Below are positions 37,201-45,851 of a stretch of DNA of 64,000 bases, piece by piece. The notes under the pieces are model-generated. The model was not told the DNA's origin. It saw only the letters and a list, made by a program, of their open reading frames with translations, and searched no databases. The translations under genes were made by a program, and so were the position numbers. Numbering within the stretch: the stretch's first letter is position 1; the number at the start of each line of letters is the position of its first letter. Source of the DNA: an uncultured Clostridia bacterium. Its GTDB lineage: Bacteria > Bacillota > Clostridia > Oscillospirales > Ruminococcaceae. Location of the stretch: the NCBI GenBank assembly GCA_945876755.1, contig CAMCPM010000010.1:24138-88137 (forward strand), written 5' to 3'.

Positions 37201-37533
37201 CTGACGGTTGTAAAAGCAAAGTCCCTCTCTTGCGATAAGTTCCTTTAGGGTACGGAACATCAGCACATTTTTTACCGTATCATCGGCATATCTGCCCTTT
37301 AAGCCGCCATGCTTAATAAAAATATCCCTTGCAGTTCTTGCAAAGGAAAGCACGTTCACACGGTTGAAAAGCTCCATGCCAAGACGCTCGTAAAGAGCGC
37401 GGTCGAACTCAAATGAAAACTGGTCAGGAATTATGACAAGAACGTCCTTATCCGCTTTTACTGCGGATTCTATACGGTTCATCATCTCATAGGTTTTTCC
37501 GCAGCCTGCGCCGCCTGTTATCAGATCAAGCAT
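34213..37533 (-). CDS. addB: ATP-dependent helicase/nuclease subunit B
   Basis: Partner of AddA, 1106 residues. It starts MLDLITGGAGCGKTYEMMNR (Walker A). The second nuclease centre is visible in IRVIDYKSGTKDF. Iron-sulphur cluster cysteines flank it (CPFMYYC near residue 760 and CSYCDYRSIC near the end), as known for AddB. The gene is first of the addB-addA pair and overlaps addA by 8 bp. Confidence 0.96.
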   Translation of the reverse strand: MLDLITGGAGCGKTYEMMNRIESAVKADKDVLVIIPDQFSFEFDRALYERLGMELFNRVNVLSFARTARDIFIKHGGLKGRYADDTVKNVLMFRTLKELIAREGLCFYNRQAKSSAFVDSGLDIVKELTLSGITAEQLAACTDGLDESVRDKVSDIALIYSEYGKMLSESGYKDGEGDIAEAARRASKNGYFCGKTVFIDAFKSFTADEHAFLKAVITQSESVTICLATADRKPVNYSIFETVNRTISKLMQTAADYNIPVKNDMLTEQKRFRAPELAFFSENVLRYVREKFNGKCSAVKVYRAADGYDEGDFVCSEIRRLVMEEGYRYNDIAVLARQKESYSSVMESAFERYDIPFYTDENHTAAHKALFIFVKSALALAADKNASSEDWLRYMKTGMLGLDESEIAAAESYCYKWNVDGKMWREPFVYDDVRYGAEQVRQCVAEPIFKFGSTCENADGKTICAALLTLFDDVGLFENLCAMYDNCTTEDAAALAAVREVKQLWELLCGLLETLNRVLADTKLSLADFAEIFSSAVSKLKLSSPPQTLDCVQFMAAHTARLAEPKVIFAVGVNEGIFPYAAKPEGLFSDRDRLALENAGITLSGGVKDKLAEERFVAYSVLSGASEKLYMSYAMSDVSGKPLYSSVIIAQTAEMFGAESVTDFNGRGLLSFCTTAGAAYYQYVRCYKRSDTESASLFAALDEIPEYSERLAYLKAVENSVGHSLSAETGKKLFGSTVSMSASRFEDYRKCPFMYYCEKGLHIYPPEKIELDSPSRGNAIHYCLCGILREKSKQEFVNMSRAEITAQVKKHLDEYYKSDAVGGDYGKTRRYKAAFSRLSDTLTDILQRLSEELAQSGFVPEEFEYTLKRDGDEPPLKLVTPGGITVYFEGTVDRVDLYRKDGTAYIRVIDYKSGTKDFRYEDLLYGVNMQMLLYLFALTDLNHKGRFRDAVPSGVLYMPAKDAAAGLGRSDDEAALNGVLNDTYKMKGAVLLDDEVITAMEADCGGRFIPVKRSSSGYYAYSKLITAEQLENLRRYSYKLLEETADNLVRGKIEAVPLMDGGGFLPCSYCDYRSICGNYPPSKVREYAPDSAEQIKEIMNGGAENV

Positions 37534-37539
37534 AGCATT

Positions 37540-38073
37540 TTACCTCTTCCCGTTACGTTTAATATCAGCAAACCGCCACGGAATATCCCTGTATTCAGGC
37601 GTTGCATAGTTGATTCCTACTCTCGGCAAAGTCTCGATTTCGGGACAGTAACCGTCGTACTCTATCCTTATTCTCGGATTTCCGCAAATCGGCTCACCGT
37701 TGAAGCTTTTGTCGATTCCAAGCCTTTTGGTAAGCTTGGCAGGACCGTCATAAACCTCGCAGGCACGAAAAAGCACACCCTGAGGCTGATTCTCCTCACC
37801 TGTGATAACATTCATCAGCCAGTGCATTCCGTAGCAAAGATAAACATAAATTATCCCGGATTTTCCGTACAGCAGCTCCGTCCTCGGAGTACGTCCCTTG
37901 CAGGCGTGACAAGCAGTATCCTCCTCACCCCGATACGCCTCGGTCTCGGTAATTCGCAGAGCAATTTCAGAACCGTCCTCAAACGTGCGGACGATAAGCT
38001 TTCCAACTAAATCGGGAGCGACTTCAAGGCAGTCACGGTGAAAAAATTTTTCTGTAAGAACTGTATTTTTCAT
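37540..38073 (-). CDS. DNA-3-methyladenine glycosylase (AAG/MPG family)
   Basis: Removes alkylated purines from DNA. 177 residues with the family pattern FFHRDCLEVAPDLVGKLIVR, ITETEAYRGEEDTACHA (catalytic Glu region), GIIYVYLCYGMHWLMNV and LRITETEAY-linked strands, and GPAKLTKRLGI. It lies 6 bp upstream of addB, forming a repair cluster. Its start (GGAG, 9 bp before ATG) is inside the last 41 bp of the preceding acetyltransferase gene in another frame. Confidence 0.93.
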   Translation of the reverse strand: MKNTVLTEKFFHRDCLEVAPDLVGKLIVRTFEDGSEIALRITETEAYRGEEDTACHACKGRTPRTELLYGKSGIIYVYLCYGMHWLMNVITGEENQPQGVLFRACEVYDGPAKLTKRLGIDKSFNGEPICGNPRIRIEYDGYCPEIETLPRVGINYATPEYRDIPWRFADIKRNGKR

Positions 38074-38506
38074 TAATAATATCTCCGTTTTCCCACTTCA
38101 TAAAAATTTCATTTTCACAAGTATCAAGGTCAAGCTGTTCTCTTACTTCGGTAAAATTCTCTCGTTGGTAAAATTCAACTGCCCTGACGTTTTTTCTGTA
38201 AACGCACAAAGTAAGCTTTGGATATAAAGCCTTTACATGATCGAGAAGAGCTTTTCCCACACCTTGCGAACGGTACTCGCCGTCAACGAAAATCCCCTCT
38301 ATGTGTCTGTTTTTTACGCCTACAAAACCGATAACTTTTCCGTCACGTTCAAAGACGTAAACCTCTGCCTCCGGAATTGCCTTTGCGGCAAAAGCAAAGC
38401 GCTCCTGCCAGTAATCGGGATTTATGAAGCTGTGTGTTTCAAGATTTGAAGCAAGCCATATTTCCATGACTGTTTGCAGATCCTGTTCCGTAAATTTTCT
38501 TATCAT
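38033..38506 (-). CDS. GNAT-family N-acetyltransferase
   Basis: 157 residues; MIRKFTEQDLQTVMEIWLAS at the start and the acetyl-CoA loop VDGEYRSQGVGKALLDHVK, with FYQRENFTEV near the end. The C terminus overlaps the glycosylase start by 41 bp in a different frame. Both proteins look complete, so this is tight packing and not a frameshift. The substrate is unknown. Confidence 0.88.
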   Translation of the reverse strand: MIRKFTEQDLQTVMEIWLASNLETHSFINPDYWQERFAFAAKAIPEAEVYVFERDGKVIGFVGVKNRHIEGIFVDGEYRSQGVGKALLDHVKALYPKLTLCVYRKNVRAVEFYQRENFTEVREQLDLDTCENEIFMKWENGDIINEKYSSYRKIFSP

Positions 38507-38540
38507 TACTTTATCTCCGTAATATTACATATTATATTAA

Positions 38541-38569
38541 ATTATAACACAAAACATTTTTTTTGTAAA
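38541..38569 (-). promoter_or_regulatory. Candidate promoter of the GNAT-glycosylase-addBA cluster
   Basis: On the minus strand TTTACA (38564-38569) and TATAAT (38541-38546) are separated by 17 bp, about 35 bp upstream of the GNAT start codon and immediately after the diguanylate cyclase terminator. Confidence 0.65.
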
Positions 38570-38570
38570 T

Positions 38571-38610
38571 ATAAAAAGCGCAGATACCGAAATACAGTAT
38601 CTGCGCTTTT
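38571..38610 (-). terminator. Terminator of the diguanylate cyclase gene
   Basis: A strong GCGCAGATAC/GTATCTGCGC stem followed by TTTTTATATTT on the minus strand, 15 bp past the stop codon at 38626. Confidence 0.9.
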
Positions 38611-38625
38611 GCGCTCGTATTTTCT

Positions 38626-40710
38626 TTAAAGCAAATGGCTGATGTCGTTCACATAGCCGTTATCAGGTATCTGCTCCTGCGTCTCCTGCACAGGCTCCGC
38701 AGCCTGCTTCTGAGGCGATTTCGCATACGCATATGCAGATTTGCCGTGTTTTTTGATATTGTACATTGCTTCGTCCGCAGCAGCAATAACCTCTTCAGTA
38801 GTTTTGCCGCTCTCACGCAGGAACGCAATACCTATCGAACAATGAACATTAAGCTTAAGTCCGGTAGATTCCGACGTAAAGCCCTTTCCGAGGATGTCAA
38901 TAATTTCCTGAGCAATTTTACCCGAATCTCCGTAAAGCGTAAGGTTTGTAAGACAAGCCACAAATTCGTCGCCGCCAAAACGTCCGGCAAAGCCGTGTTC
39001 AAAGCATATCTCTTTAAGGGTATCCGCAACAAATTTAAGAACCTCATCGCCGCAGGCATGTCCGTATTCGTCATTAAAGAACTTGAAATCGTCCAAATCA
39101 ATAAAAAGCATTGCATCAAGAGTTTTCTTCATAGATGAATTTTCGATCTCGGCAGCAAGACTCTTGAGGAAGGTTTCTCTATTATAAAGCTGAGTAAGTG
39201 CATCATAGCTTGCACGCTGGAGCAGATGCATTTCGCTCTTCTTTTCCTTGTCGATATCCATGATAACGCCGACGATCTTTGTCGGAACCTCGTCACGGTT
39301 AAAGAACTTGGTAGCTTTTATCATTATCCATACAAAGTCGCCGTAAATGCTCTTTACACGGTATTCTCCCTGCATGAAATTTGCAGGACCCAGAATACGT
39401 TCAAGGTCATTCATATAGCGCTCTTTGTCATCCTTATGTACACGTATCTTGTAGAAAAAGCTTTCTTTCATGCTGTCGTCCTTCGGGCGGTAGCTGAATT
39501 TCTTGTTAAAGTTTTTGGAAACAAACACTGTACCCTTTTTAAAGCTTATCTCAAATACGATATTATTAGTAATTTCAACAATAGTCCGATAACGCTGTTC
39601 ACTTTCAAAAACGTCATCAAACATTGCATTGAACGCATTTCCTATAGCACGGAACTCATCATTGCTTTTTATATCAAACCTGGCGTTCATATCGCCCTTC
39701 TGTTTTTTCTGGAAGACTTTCATTATCTCGCCTATCGGCTTTGTAAAGTAATAAACAAACAAAACCGTTCCTATACAGGAAATAATAAGCACGATAGTAG
39801 AAATATTCCTCATAGCTCCGCTGACCTTTTCAGCCTCGCTTTTAAGGCTGTACTTGTCTGAAACCGCAAGCATTGTCCAGTGGCATGAAGAAACTACCGA
39901 TGTAAAAAGCATACGGCTTCCGCGGTTTGTTCCGTAATCATAAACAGAGTCTGAAACAATATCATCAACAGGGTTAATGACGTTGCACAGAATATTTCCT
40001 GCCGCTTTATAATTTTCACTTTCCGAATAACTCTTCAGAGTTTTATATGGATATTCAAGAAGATTTCCGCTTGAATCCATCAGCGCAGCCGTTGTATACT
40101 TATCAAGCTTGGTAGAATTTATTATCTTCTGGAGATGACCGGTGTTATAAAGCTGATAGACAATTCCTTGACAAACGTTATCATATGAATAGATAGCCTT
40201 TGAAACAATAAAAACAGGTATATTGCTGTCATCGCCGCTCATAAAGAACGAAGAGATACCGTTATTGCTCTGAGCAAGAGTAAACAAACCTTTGTAATTT
40301 GACATTCGCTTTCCGTTATCCTCCGGATCGGTTGAAGCGATTATCATGCCGGAATTATTTATGACCATTATTTTCTGAAGTGAGGAATTATTGTGGGCAA
40401 CAGCATTGAAGCCGTCGGTTATTCTTATGAAATCCTGATTTTCATCGGATACGGAAAAATCCTCGGCATTACTTTCAATAGTATAATTTCTGATTCGTTC
40501 GGAAGAAGCGATCTCCTTAGCCGATGAAATTATTTCCTCAAAATAGAAATTAATATTTTCAGCCTGATTACTGATCACACTTTGGGTTGAATTTGTAACC
40601 AAAGACATTGTATTACTGTTCATTTTGGATTGGGAGAAGACATTGACAATAACTATAGGAATTATTGCCAGCAGAAGAATAAATGCCAACAGTTTAATTT
40701 TTACCTTCAC
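38626..40710 (-). CDS. Membrane diguanylate cyclase (Cache-HAMP-PAS-GGDEF)
   Basis: 694 residues from GTG 40710, preceded by a G-rich AGGGGGGG ribosome binding site; an upstream GTG at 40740 has none. One membrane helix at about 5-25 and another near 305-325 bracket a roughly 280-residue extracellular sensor, most likely double Cache. A HAMP (PIGEIMKVFQKKQKG), a PAS domain (ITNNIVFEISFKKG) and a GGDEF domain follow. The active site GRFGGDEFVA is intact, so c-di-GMP synthesis is expected. The RxxD product-inhibition site is not visible upstream of it. The extracellular ligand is unknown. Confidence 0.9.
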   Translation of the reverse strand: MKVKIKLLAFILLLAIIPIVIVNVFSQSKMNSNTMSLVTNSTQSVISNQAENINFYFEEIISSAKEIASSERIRNYTIESNAEDFSVSDENQDFIRITDGFNAVAHNNSSLQKIMVINNSGMIIASTDPEDNGKRMSNYKGLFTLAQSNNGISSFFMSGDDSNIPVFIVSKAIYSYDNVCQGIVYQLYNTGHLQKIINSTKLDKYTTAALMDSSGNLLEYPYKTLKSYSESENYKAAGNILCNVINPVDDIVSDSVYDYGTNRGSRMLFTSVVSSCHWTMLAVSDKYSLKSEAEKVSGAMRNISTIVLIISCIGTVLFVYYFTKPIGEIMKVFQKKQKGDMNARFDIKSNDEFRAIGNAFNAMFDDVFESEQRYRTIVEITNNIVFEISFKKGTVFVSKNFNKKFSYRPKDDSMKESFFYKIRVHKDDKERYMNDLERILGPANFMQGEYRVKSIYGDFVWIMIKATKFFNRDEVPTKIVGVIMDIDKEKKSEMHLLQRASYDALTQLYNRETFLKSLAAEIENSSMKKTLDAMLFIDLDDFKFFNDEYGHACGDEVLKFVADTLKEICFEHGFAGRFGGDEFVACLTNLTLYGDSGKIAQEIIDILGKGFTSESTGLKLNVHCSIGIAFLRESGKTTEEVIAAADEAMYNIKKHGKSAYAYAKSPQKQAAEPVQETQEQIPDNGYVNDISHLL

Positions 40711-40832
40711 GGAACCCCCCCTTTGAATACAAGTATACACATTATATTTTAATATTTTTTTTTTTACTTGTAAACAGATTATAGCAATTTTTGTTAATAA
40801 ACAACAATATTTTTTTATTATTTTATGCAGAA

Positions 40833-42926
40833 TTACTTCCTAAAAAATTTCTTTTGAACAGCCTCGCCAAACATTACATAAAGCATTGCAATAACGACTG
40901 CCGAAACCATAATGCAGACAATAACCTTAACCGCAGCCGGAACCTTCCCTCCGCCCGAAACATCGGGGTCTTCATCGGGAAATTCCTGACCTGAGGAAAT
41001 TATTTCTGTAAGCGTTGAGCCGTCGGCGTCAGTTCCGACTATCGAAACCGATGTTTCCGCATTTTCACCGCCGTCCGGTTCGCCCTCCGTATCTTCAGTT
41101 AAAGAAGTTCCTGCCGAAGAATAAGTTTCCGCTTCAACATGCTCCGGTGCGGAAGAAGTAGTTTCCTCAACCGAGGTCTCTGTCTCATAAGAAGAAACAT
41201 TGCTTTCATTTATGCTCTCCGAAGCAGACGTAACCGTTGTTTCCCCTGTCATCGGAACGTCAATCAGCACTTCTCCGTCGCTGCCTTCAAAAACGAGCAT
41301 ATAAACAGTCAGAGGATCCATTTCAAAGGAAAAACTGTTATCTTCAACATAAACCGTTTCCTCCGACAAAACTATCTCAGGACTGTCCTCATTAAAGCTG
41401 TAAACTCTTGCGCTTTCAAAGGAAGTCTTTGATTTTATCGCGACCTCAGCCGTTTTGGACGAGCTTTGATTTTTATTAATCATCACCATTTTGAGCGTTG
41501 ATTCGTCCTGACCGTCGATCGCAGCGTAAACCGAACTCATAATATCTCCGCCATTGTCCGATTTTACAAGGGTATTTCCGAAGTCCCCACCTTCTCCGTC
41601 ATAATTTGTGTAAATGTTTATTGCGGATTTCTGATAGTCGATATTCGTTGAATTAGGGTGCAGGCAAGCCATATGAACTCCGTAGGACGCAAAAATACCC
41701 AGCGTATCGGCAGTTGAAATACCGCCGCTTATGTGGTCGCCTCCGCCGAAATTATACTCGGAAAAAGAAAGCCTTGTTCCGGGATAATACATATTTATCG
41801 ACGCTTCAAGCGTTGGGATAAGCGGAATATGCTGATTGTGCATGATGGCAACCGTACTGTTTTCGGTGTAGGTGCTGTCCCAAAGAATACGGGGCGCCTG
41901 AAGCCTTGCATTGTTTGAAAGCGAGTCATCAGCATTAATGATAGGTTCCAGCAATCCGTTTGTTGCCTCGGTATGATAATGCACGTCAAGTACATCAAGC
42001 AGACGTGTACCCTCGATTTCCGAAGCAGCCTTCATACGCATAAGATAGTAATCAATAAACCAGCTGTATTCCTGGCTGTACTGCTCCCAGTCAACGGGAT
42101 TTTTCAAATTAATGAACGCCTCTATTCCGTCGGTCGAAGGTCCGTAGACCAGCGCAGTCGGGTCAATTTTCTTAACTGCACCGGCAAGCACTGCGGAACG
42201 GCTGACAAGCTCTGCTGCGGTAATAGGCTCGGTCACAGTATGCGGATAAAGCTCCGCCCAGTTTTCCGGCTCATAATCGAGGAAATAACCGTTTATTCCT
42301 CCGTCAACCGCATAGCCGTATTTATTTGCAAGGAAGCTGACGTATTCGTCCATATAAACAGCACCGTCGTTTAAATCGGGCTGTGAAAGCAGACTGTCAT
42401 TTTTCGATGCAAATACTCTGTTCCAGCGGGAATTATCATCAGTCGCATAAATCGGACCCCGAGAGTCGGCAGCAACAAATCCCATCATTTGCAAAGTAAC
42501 ATACCTTGACGCAATCCCGTACCGTTTCGCCCTTGTAATAAGGTTTTCGGTATAAAGAGCAGGCTCCTGCTGCTTGCCCTGAGGGTATGTTTCCACCAGA
42601 CTTATTCCGTTTGAACTGTTCTTGCCCTCGGCGCTGTTGGAAAAATTAGTCTCCCAGTTATAAGATGAAACTCTGGGGTCAGACTGCTTTACAGCGTTTA
42701 CCGTAAGACCCGAAAGGCTCGCCTCGGCATTGATCCCGTAAATATACGGACTGATAGCCTTGTGACCTGACGACGTATTCACAGTTACCGAAACATCACC
42801 GGTATCAAGATAGCTTGAGCTGAACATTGCGGAAACGTCCGTACCGCCATGCAAAGCCAAAGCAAAAGCAGCAAACGCACAAATAAGCGCCGCAAATCTG
42901 CTAAAAAAACGTTTATATAAATTCAT
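40833..42926 (-). CDS. GH44 endoglucanase/xyloglucanase, C-terminally membrane-anchored
   Basis: 697 residues. A signal peptide (about 1-33) is followed by a GH44 catalytic domain (about 45-560). Diagnostic stretches are ISPYIYGINA, the acid/base Glu in FLDYEPENW (near residue 219), DVLDVHYHTE, and the nucleophile in LSFSEYNFGGGDHISGGIST (near residue 391). GH44 enzymes cleave beta-1,4-glucans and xyloglucan. A Ser/Thr/Glu-rich linker (about 560-655) leads to a membrane helix and a basic end (AVQKKFFRK). No dockerin or carbohydrate-binding module is seen, so the enzyme is probably tethered outside the membrane. Confidence 0.9.
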   Translation of the reverse strand: MNLYKRFFSRFAALICAFAAFALALHGGTDVSAMFSSSYLDTGDVSVTVNTSSGHKAISPYIYGINAEASLSGLTVNAVKQSDPRVSSYNWETNFSNSAEGKNSSNGISLVETYPQGKQQEPALYTENLITRAKRYGIASRYVTLQMMGFVAADSRGPIYATDDNSRWNRVFASKNDSLLSQPDLNDGAVYMDEYVSFLANKYGYAVDGGINGYFLDYEPENWAELYPHTVTEPITAAELVSRSAVLAGAVKKIDPTALVYGPSTDGIEAFINLKNPVDWEQYSQEYSWFIDYYLMRMKAASEIEGTRLLDVLDVHYHTEATNGLLEPIINADDSLSNNARLQAPRILWDSTYTENSTVAIMHNQHIPLIPTLEASINMYYPGTRLSFSEYNFGGGDHISGGISTADTLGIFASYGVHMACLHPNSTNIDYQKSAINIYTNYDGEGGDFGNTLVKSDNGGDIMSSVYAAIDGQDESTLKMVMINKNQSSSKTAEVAIKSKTSFESARVYSFNEDSPEIVLSEETVYVEDNSFSFEMDPLTVYMLVFEGSDGEVLIDVPMTGETTVTSASESINESNVSSYETETSVEETTSSAPEHVEAETYSSAGTSLTEDTEGEPDGGENAETSVSIVGTDADGSTLTEIISSGQEFPDEDPDVSGGGKVPAAVKVIVCIMVSAVVIAMLYVMFGEAVQKKFFRK

Positions 42927-43007
42927 AGCTTGATCCTCATATCAGCCGGCACAGTATGAAACAATTTGCGCCGACGCATATTTACAGCGGAATATCCGCT
43001 TCACTAT

Positions 43008-43036
43008 ATTATACAATGCGTTCCTCACAAAAGCAA
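43008..43036 (-). promoter_or_regulatory. Candidate GH44 promoter
   Basis: On the minus strand TTGCTT (43031-43036) and TATAAT (43008-43013) are separated by 17 bp, giving a leader of about 75 nt. A GTAAAAAAGC/GCTTTTTTTAC palindrome (43037-43055) just upstream could terminate GH3 transcription. Confidence 0.6.
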
Positions 43037-43061
43037 GTAAAAAAAGCTTTTTTACATAATA

Positions 43062-45836
43062 TTACGAAAATTTTACACTGTAAATTCCAAGCATACCGCC
43101 AAGTCTGATTTTCAGCGGCATAACTCCGCTCACCTGCTCAATCGGAACAGTATAAAGCTCAAAGCCGTCGGAACGGGGCGAAGGTTTGATATCTGCGCTT
43201 CCGATAAGCTTTTCGCCGGCATATATCTCAATTTTTTTGCCAAGACAAGGTGCAGAACAAAGAAGTTCGGCGAAGGTATAATTATCCATATCCGCCGACT
43301 CAAAAACAATGCTTCCTCCCCAGTCGCCTGAAATTACATAGTGGTCGTTTTTGTCATAGCTGAAATTCAGCGAGATATTATCCTTGCCGTCATAATTCTT
43401 AGCCTTAGTCACATACTCCATATTTCTCGGCGGAATGACCTCACCCGTTATTTTCGTTTCACAGGTGCAGCGTATATCAAGGCTTGAAGCGCCCGCCGAA
43501 AATGTGTACACGCCGCTTTCGGTGCAAAGCTTTTCTCTTGTCACATCGTAAAATTCAAGAGCAGAAAGCGGTACGTCAATATTAACTGCAACGCTCTCCC
43601 CTGCCTTGATATTGACTCTCTTAAATCCACAGAGCTGACGAAGCGGACGCTTCACACGTGGCTCGTTTGCCTTAAAATAAATCTGTACGACCTCGTCTCC
43701 GTCACGTTCCGAGACGTTCTTTACTGTAACAGAAGCCTTTACCGTATTGCCTTGCTGAACCGCAGTAAATCCGCTGTACTCAAACTTTGAGTAGGAAAGC
43801 CCGTGTCCAAAGGGGAAAAGCGGTTCTCCGTCATAATACATATAAGTGGTATTATTTGTAATTATATCATAATCCTTGATATCGGGCAGTTCGTGAATTG
43901 ATTTGTACCAAGTCATAGGACACCTTGCGGCAGGGTTGTTCCGTCCGCTGATTGAAGCCGCAAAAGCAGTTCCCAATTCAGCTCCCGCATGGGAAGTATA
44001 CACAATAGCAGGAAGCTTTTCCTTTTCAGCGTTTATCGCATAAGGATAGCTTGATACTATCGCAAGCACAGTATTGGGGTTAGCCCCGTACACAGCACTG
44101 ACAAGCCTGCTTTGACTTTCGGGAAGAATGATATCCGGGCGGTCATAGCACTCCCTTGCCACCTGCATAGGGTGGTTTCCTACGCAGACGATTGCTTTGT
44201 CCGCAGATTCGGCAAGCTTTTTGACACGCTCTGTTCCACGGGAAACAATTTCAATTTCAAACTGCTTATCCGGAGTCATTCTTGCGGCTCTTCTGACGGC
44301 AAGCTCATCATTTTCGTTCACGAAAATATCCATTGCCCAGTCATGCCAGCTTCTGAAGCTGTATTTTCCCTCAAAAAGCGTTGGCTTGAACCACTCTCGG
44401 ATAAACCATTCATAAGGCGTTTTGCTTATTGCCTTGTATGTACCGTTCTCGATAACGTATTTACCGTTGGCGCAGGACTTGAAATTAATCGAACCGAAGC
44501 CCCAGTCGTGCATTTCAAAAAGCGTGCTGTCGGTAATTTTTTCGGAAGCCGCCTTAACAGCGCCGTCCTCGAAAACGGTAAGGTACTTGCCGTTTTTGCA
44601 GGACTTTATTGCAACAATGTCGTATCCGTTGTCGAAAAGGATATTATCCCTGCCGAACTCGTTTTCCATACCCTGCTTTATACTTACAGCATAGCTTGCT
44701 CTGCCTGTATACCAGTCGCAGTAATTTTCATCCGCCAGAGGACCTACTAATGCAACTTTTGTATTTTTATCCAAAGGTAAAATACCATCATTCTTCAGCA
44801 AGCATATCTGCTTCATCGCAGCCTCACGGTTTACCGCACGGCTTTCTTCGCTGTCAACGGCAACTTTCATATTTTTATACGGATGCTCCTCGTCAAACTC
44901 TCCGAGACGGAATCTTCCGTAAAGAACATTTCCAACTGCTTTATCAATATCCGCTTCGGTAATAAGCCCACGTTTCAGGGCATCGTGTGCCGCAGCGGCA
45001 ACCATATCCTCCGGGTCGGTCATACTGTCCGCACCGTTTTTTATACACAGCGCAAGAGCCTCTCCGTGAGTTTCAACGCACTTATGCATAAGCAGGTTCT
45101 GGGAAAAATCTCCTCCGTCGGTAACAACCAAATCAAGTCCCCACTCGTCCTTGAGAAGCTTCTGCAAATCGGGATTCATTACCGCAGGAACGCCCGAAAG
45201 CTCGTTATATGCCGCCATTATCGAATGCGCTCCGCCCTCTGTTATCGCAGGCTTGAAGGCACGATAATAATACTCGTGAAGTGTTCTCGGTTCAACATTT
45301 GCCGAACAGGAACCTCTGTCCGCTTCGTTATTGTCAGCGCAGAAATGCTTCAGCGTAGGGATTGTTTTAAGATAAAACGAATCCTCTCCTGCCATACCCT
45401 TAGTATAAGCCTTTGTCATCTCTCCCGTCAGGAACGGGTCTTCGCCGTATGCCTCCTCGGTACGTCCCCATCTGGGGTCACGCTCCATATCAACGGTAGG
45501 TCCCCACAGCATAAGCTTGCTGTTCGGATTTTTCTGATAATAGTATCTTGCTTCGTTTCCCGTAATTTCGCCTATTCTGTACATAAGCTCCGGGTCGAAC
45601 ATTGACGCCATACCTATCGGCTGCGGAAAAACCGTAGAGATTTCCTCATCGGTTCTGCCAACAAAACCTCTTGCAGCTTCTGTTCCCACATACCATTCGC
45701 CGATTTCAAGTCTCGGAACAGCTGCCATATGTGAGGAAAGCATATTTATTTTTTCTTCGGTTGTAAGTCTGCCAAGCAGGTCGGAAAGACGTTCTTCAAC
45801 AGGCAGAGAGCTGTCACGGAAAGGATATTTTTTCAT
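43062..45836 (-). CDS. GH3 beta-glucosidase with inserted beta-trefoil domain
   Basis: 924 residues without a signal peptide, so probably cytoplasmic and acting on imported oligosaccharides. The GH3 barrel has MLWGPTVDMERDPRWGRTEE, KHFCADNNE and the nucleophile Asp in LVVTDGGDFSQ (near 238). A segment of about 125 residues (405-530) in the second domain has two KSCKNGKYL-like repeats, as in fascin-like beta-trefoils, at the place where other GH3 enzymes carry PA14. A fibronectin-like domain (about 690-800) and a CBM6-like C terminus follow. Only 15 bp separate it from the upstream permease gene. Confidence 0.9.
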   Translation of the reverse strand: MKKYPFRDSSLPVEERLSDLLGRLTTEEKINMLSSHMAAVPRLEIGEWYVGTEAARGFVGRTDEEISTVFPQPIGMASMFDPELMYRIGEITGNEARYYYQKNPNSKLMLWGPTVDMERDPRWGRTEEAYGEDPFLTGEMTKAYTKGMAGEDSFYLKTIPTLKHFCADNNEADRGSCSANVEPRTLHEYYYRAFKPAITEGGAHSIMAAYNELSGVPAVMNPDLQKLLKDEWGLDLVVTDGGDFSQNLLMHKCVETHGEALALCIKNGADSMTDPEDMVAAAAHDALKRGLITEADIDKAVGNVLYGRFRLGEFDEEHPYKNMKVAVDSEESRAVNREAAMKQICLLKNDGILPLDKNTKVALVGPLADENYCDWYTGRASYAVSIKQGMENEFGRDNILFDNGYDIVAIKSCKNGKYLTVFEDGAVKAASEKITDSTLFEMHDWGFGSINFKSCANGKYVIENGTYKAISKTPYEWFIREWFKPTLFEGKYSFRSWHDWAMDIFVNENDELAVRRAARMTPDKQFEIEIVSRGTERVKKLAESADKAIVCVGNHPMQVARECYDRPDIILPESQSRLVSAVYGANPNTVLAIVSSYPYAINAEKEKLPAIVYTSHAGAELGTAFAASISGRNNPAARCPMTWYKSIHELPDIKDYDIITNNTTYMYYDGEPLFPFGHGLSYSKFEYSGFTAVQQGNTVKASVTVKNVSERDGDEVVQIYFKANEPRVKRPLRQLCGFKRVNIKAGESVAVNIDVPLSALEFYDVTREKLCTESGVYTFSAGASSLDIRCTCETKITGEVIPPRNMEYVTKAKNYDGKDNISLNFSYDKNDHYVISGDWGGSIVFESADMDNYTFAELLCSAPCLGKKIEIYAGEKLIGSADIKPSPRSDGFELYTVPIEQVSGVMPLKIRLGGMLGIYSVKFS

Positions 45837-45851
45837 AGTGATCCTCCAGTT

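Noticed and set aside
38033..38073. Possible frameshift joining the GNAT and glycosylase genes
   Set aside because: Both proteins are full length with their own motifs and the glycosylase has its own ribosome binding site; the 41-bp overlap is genuine packing.
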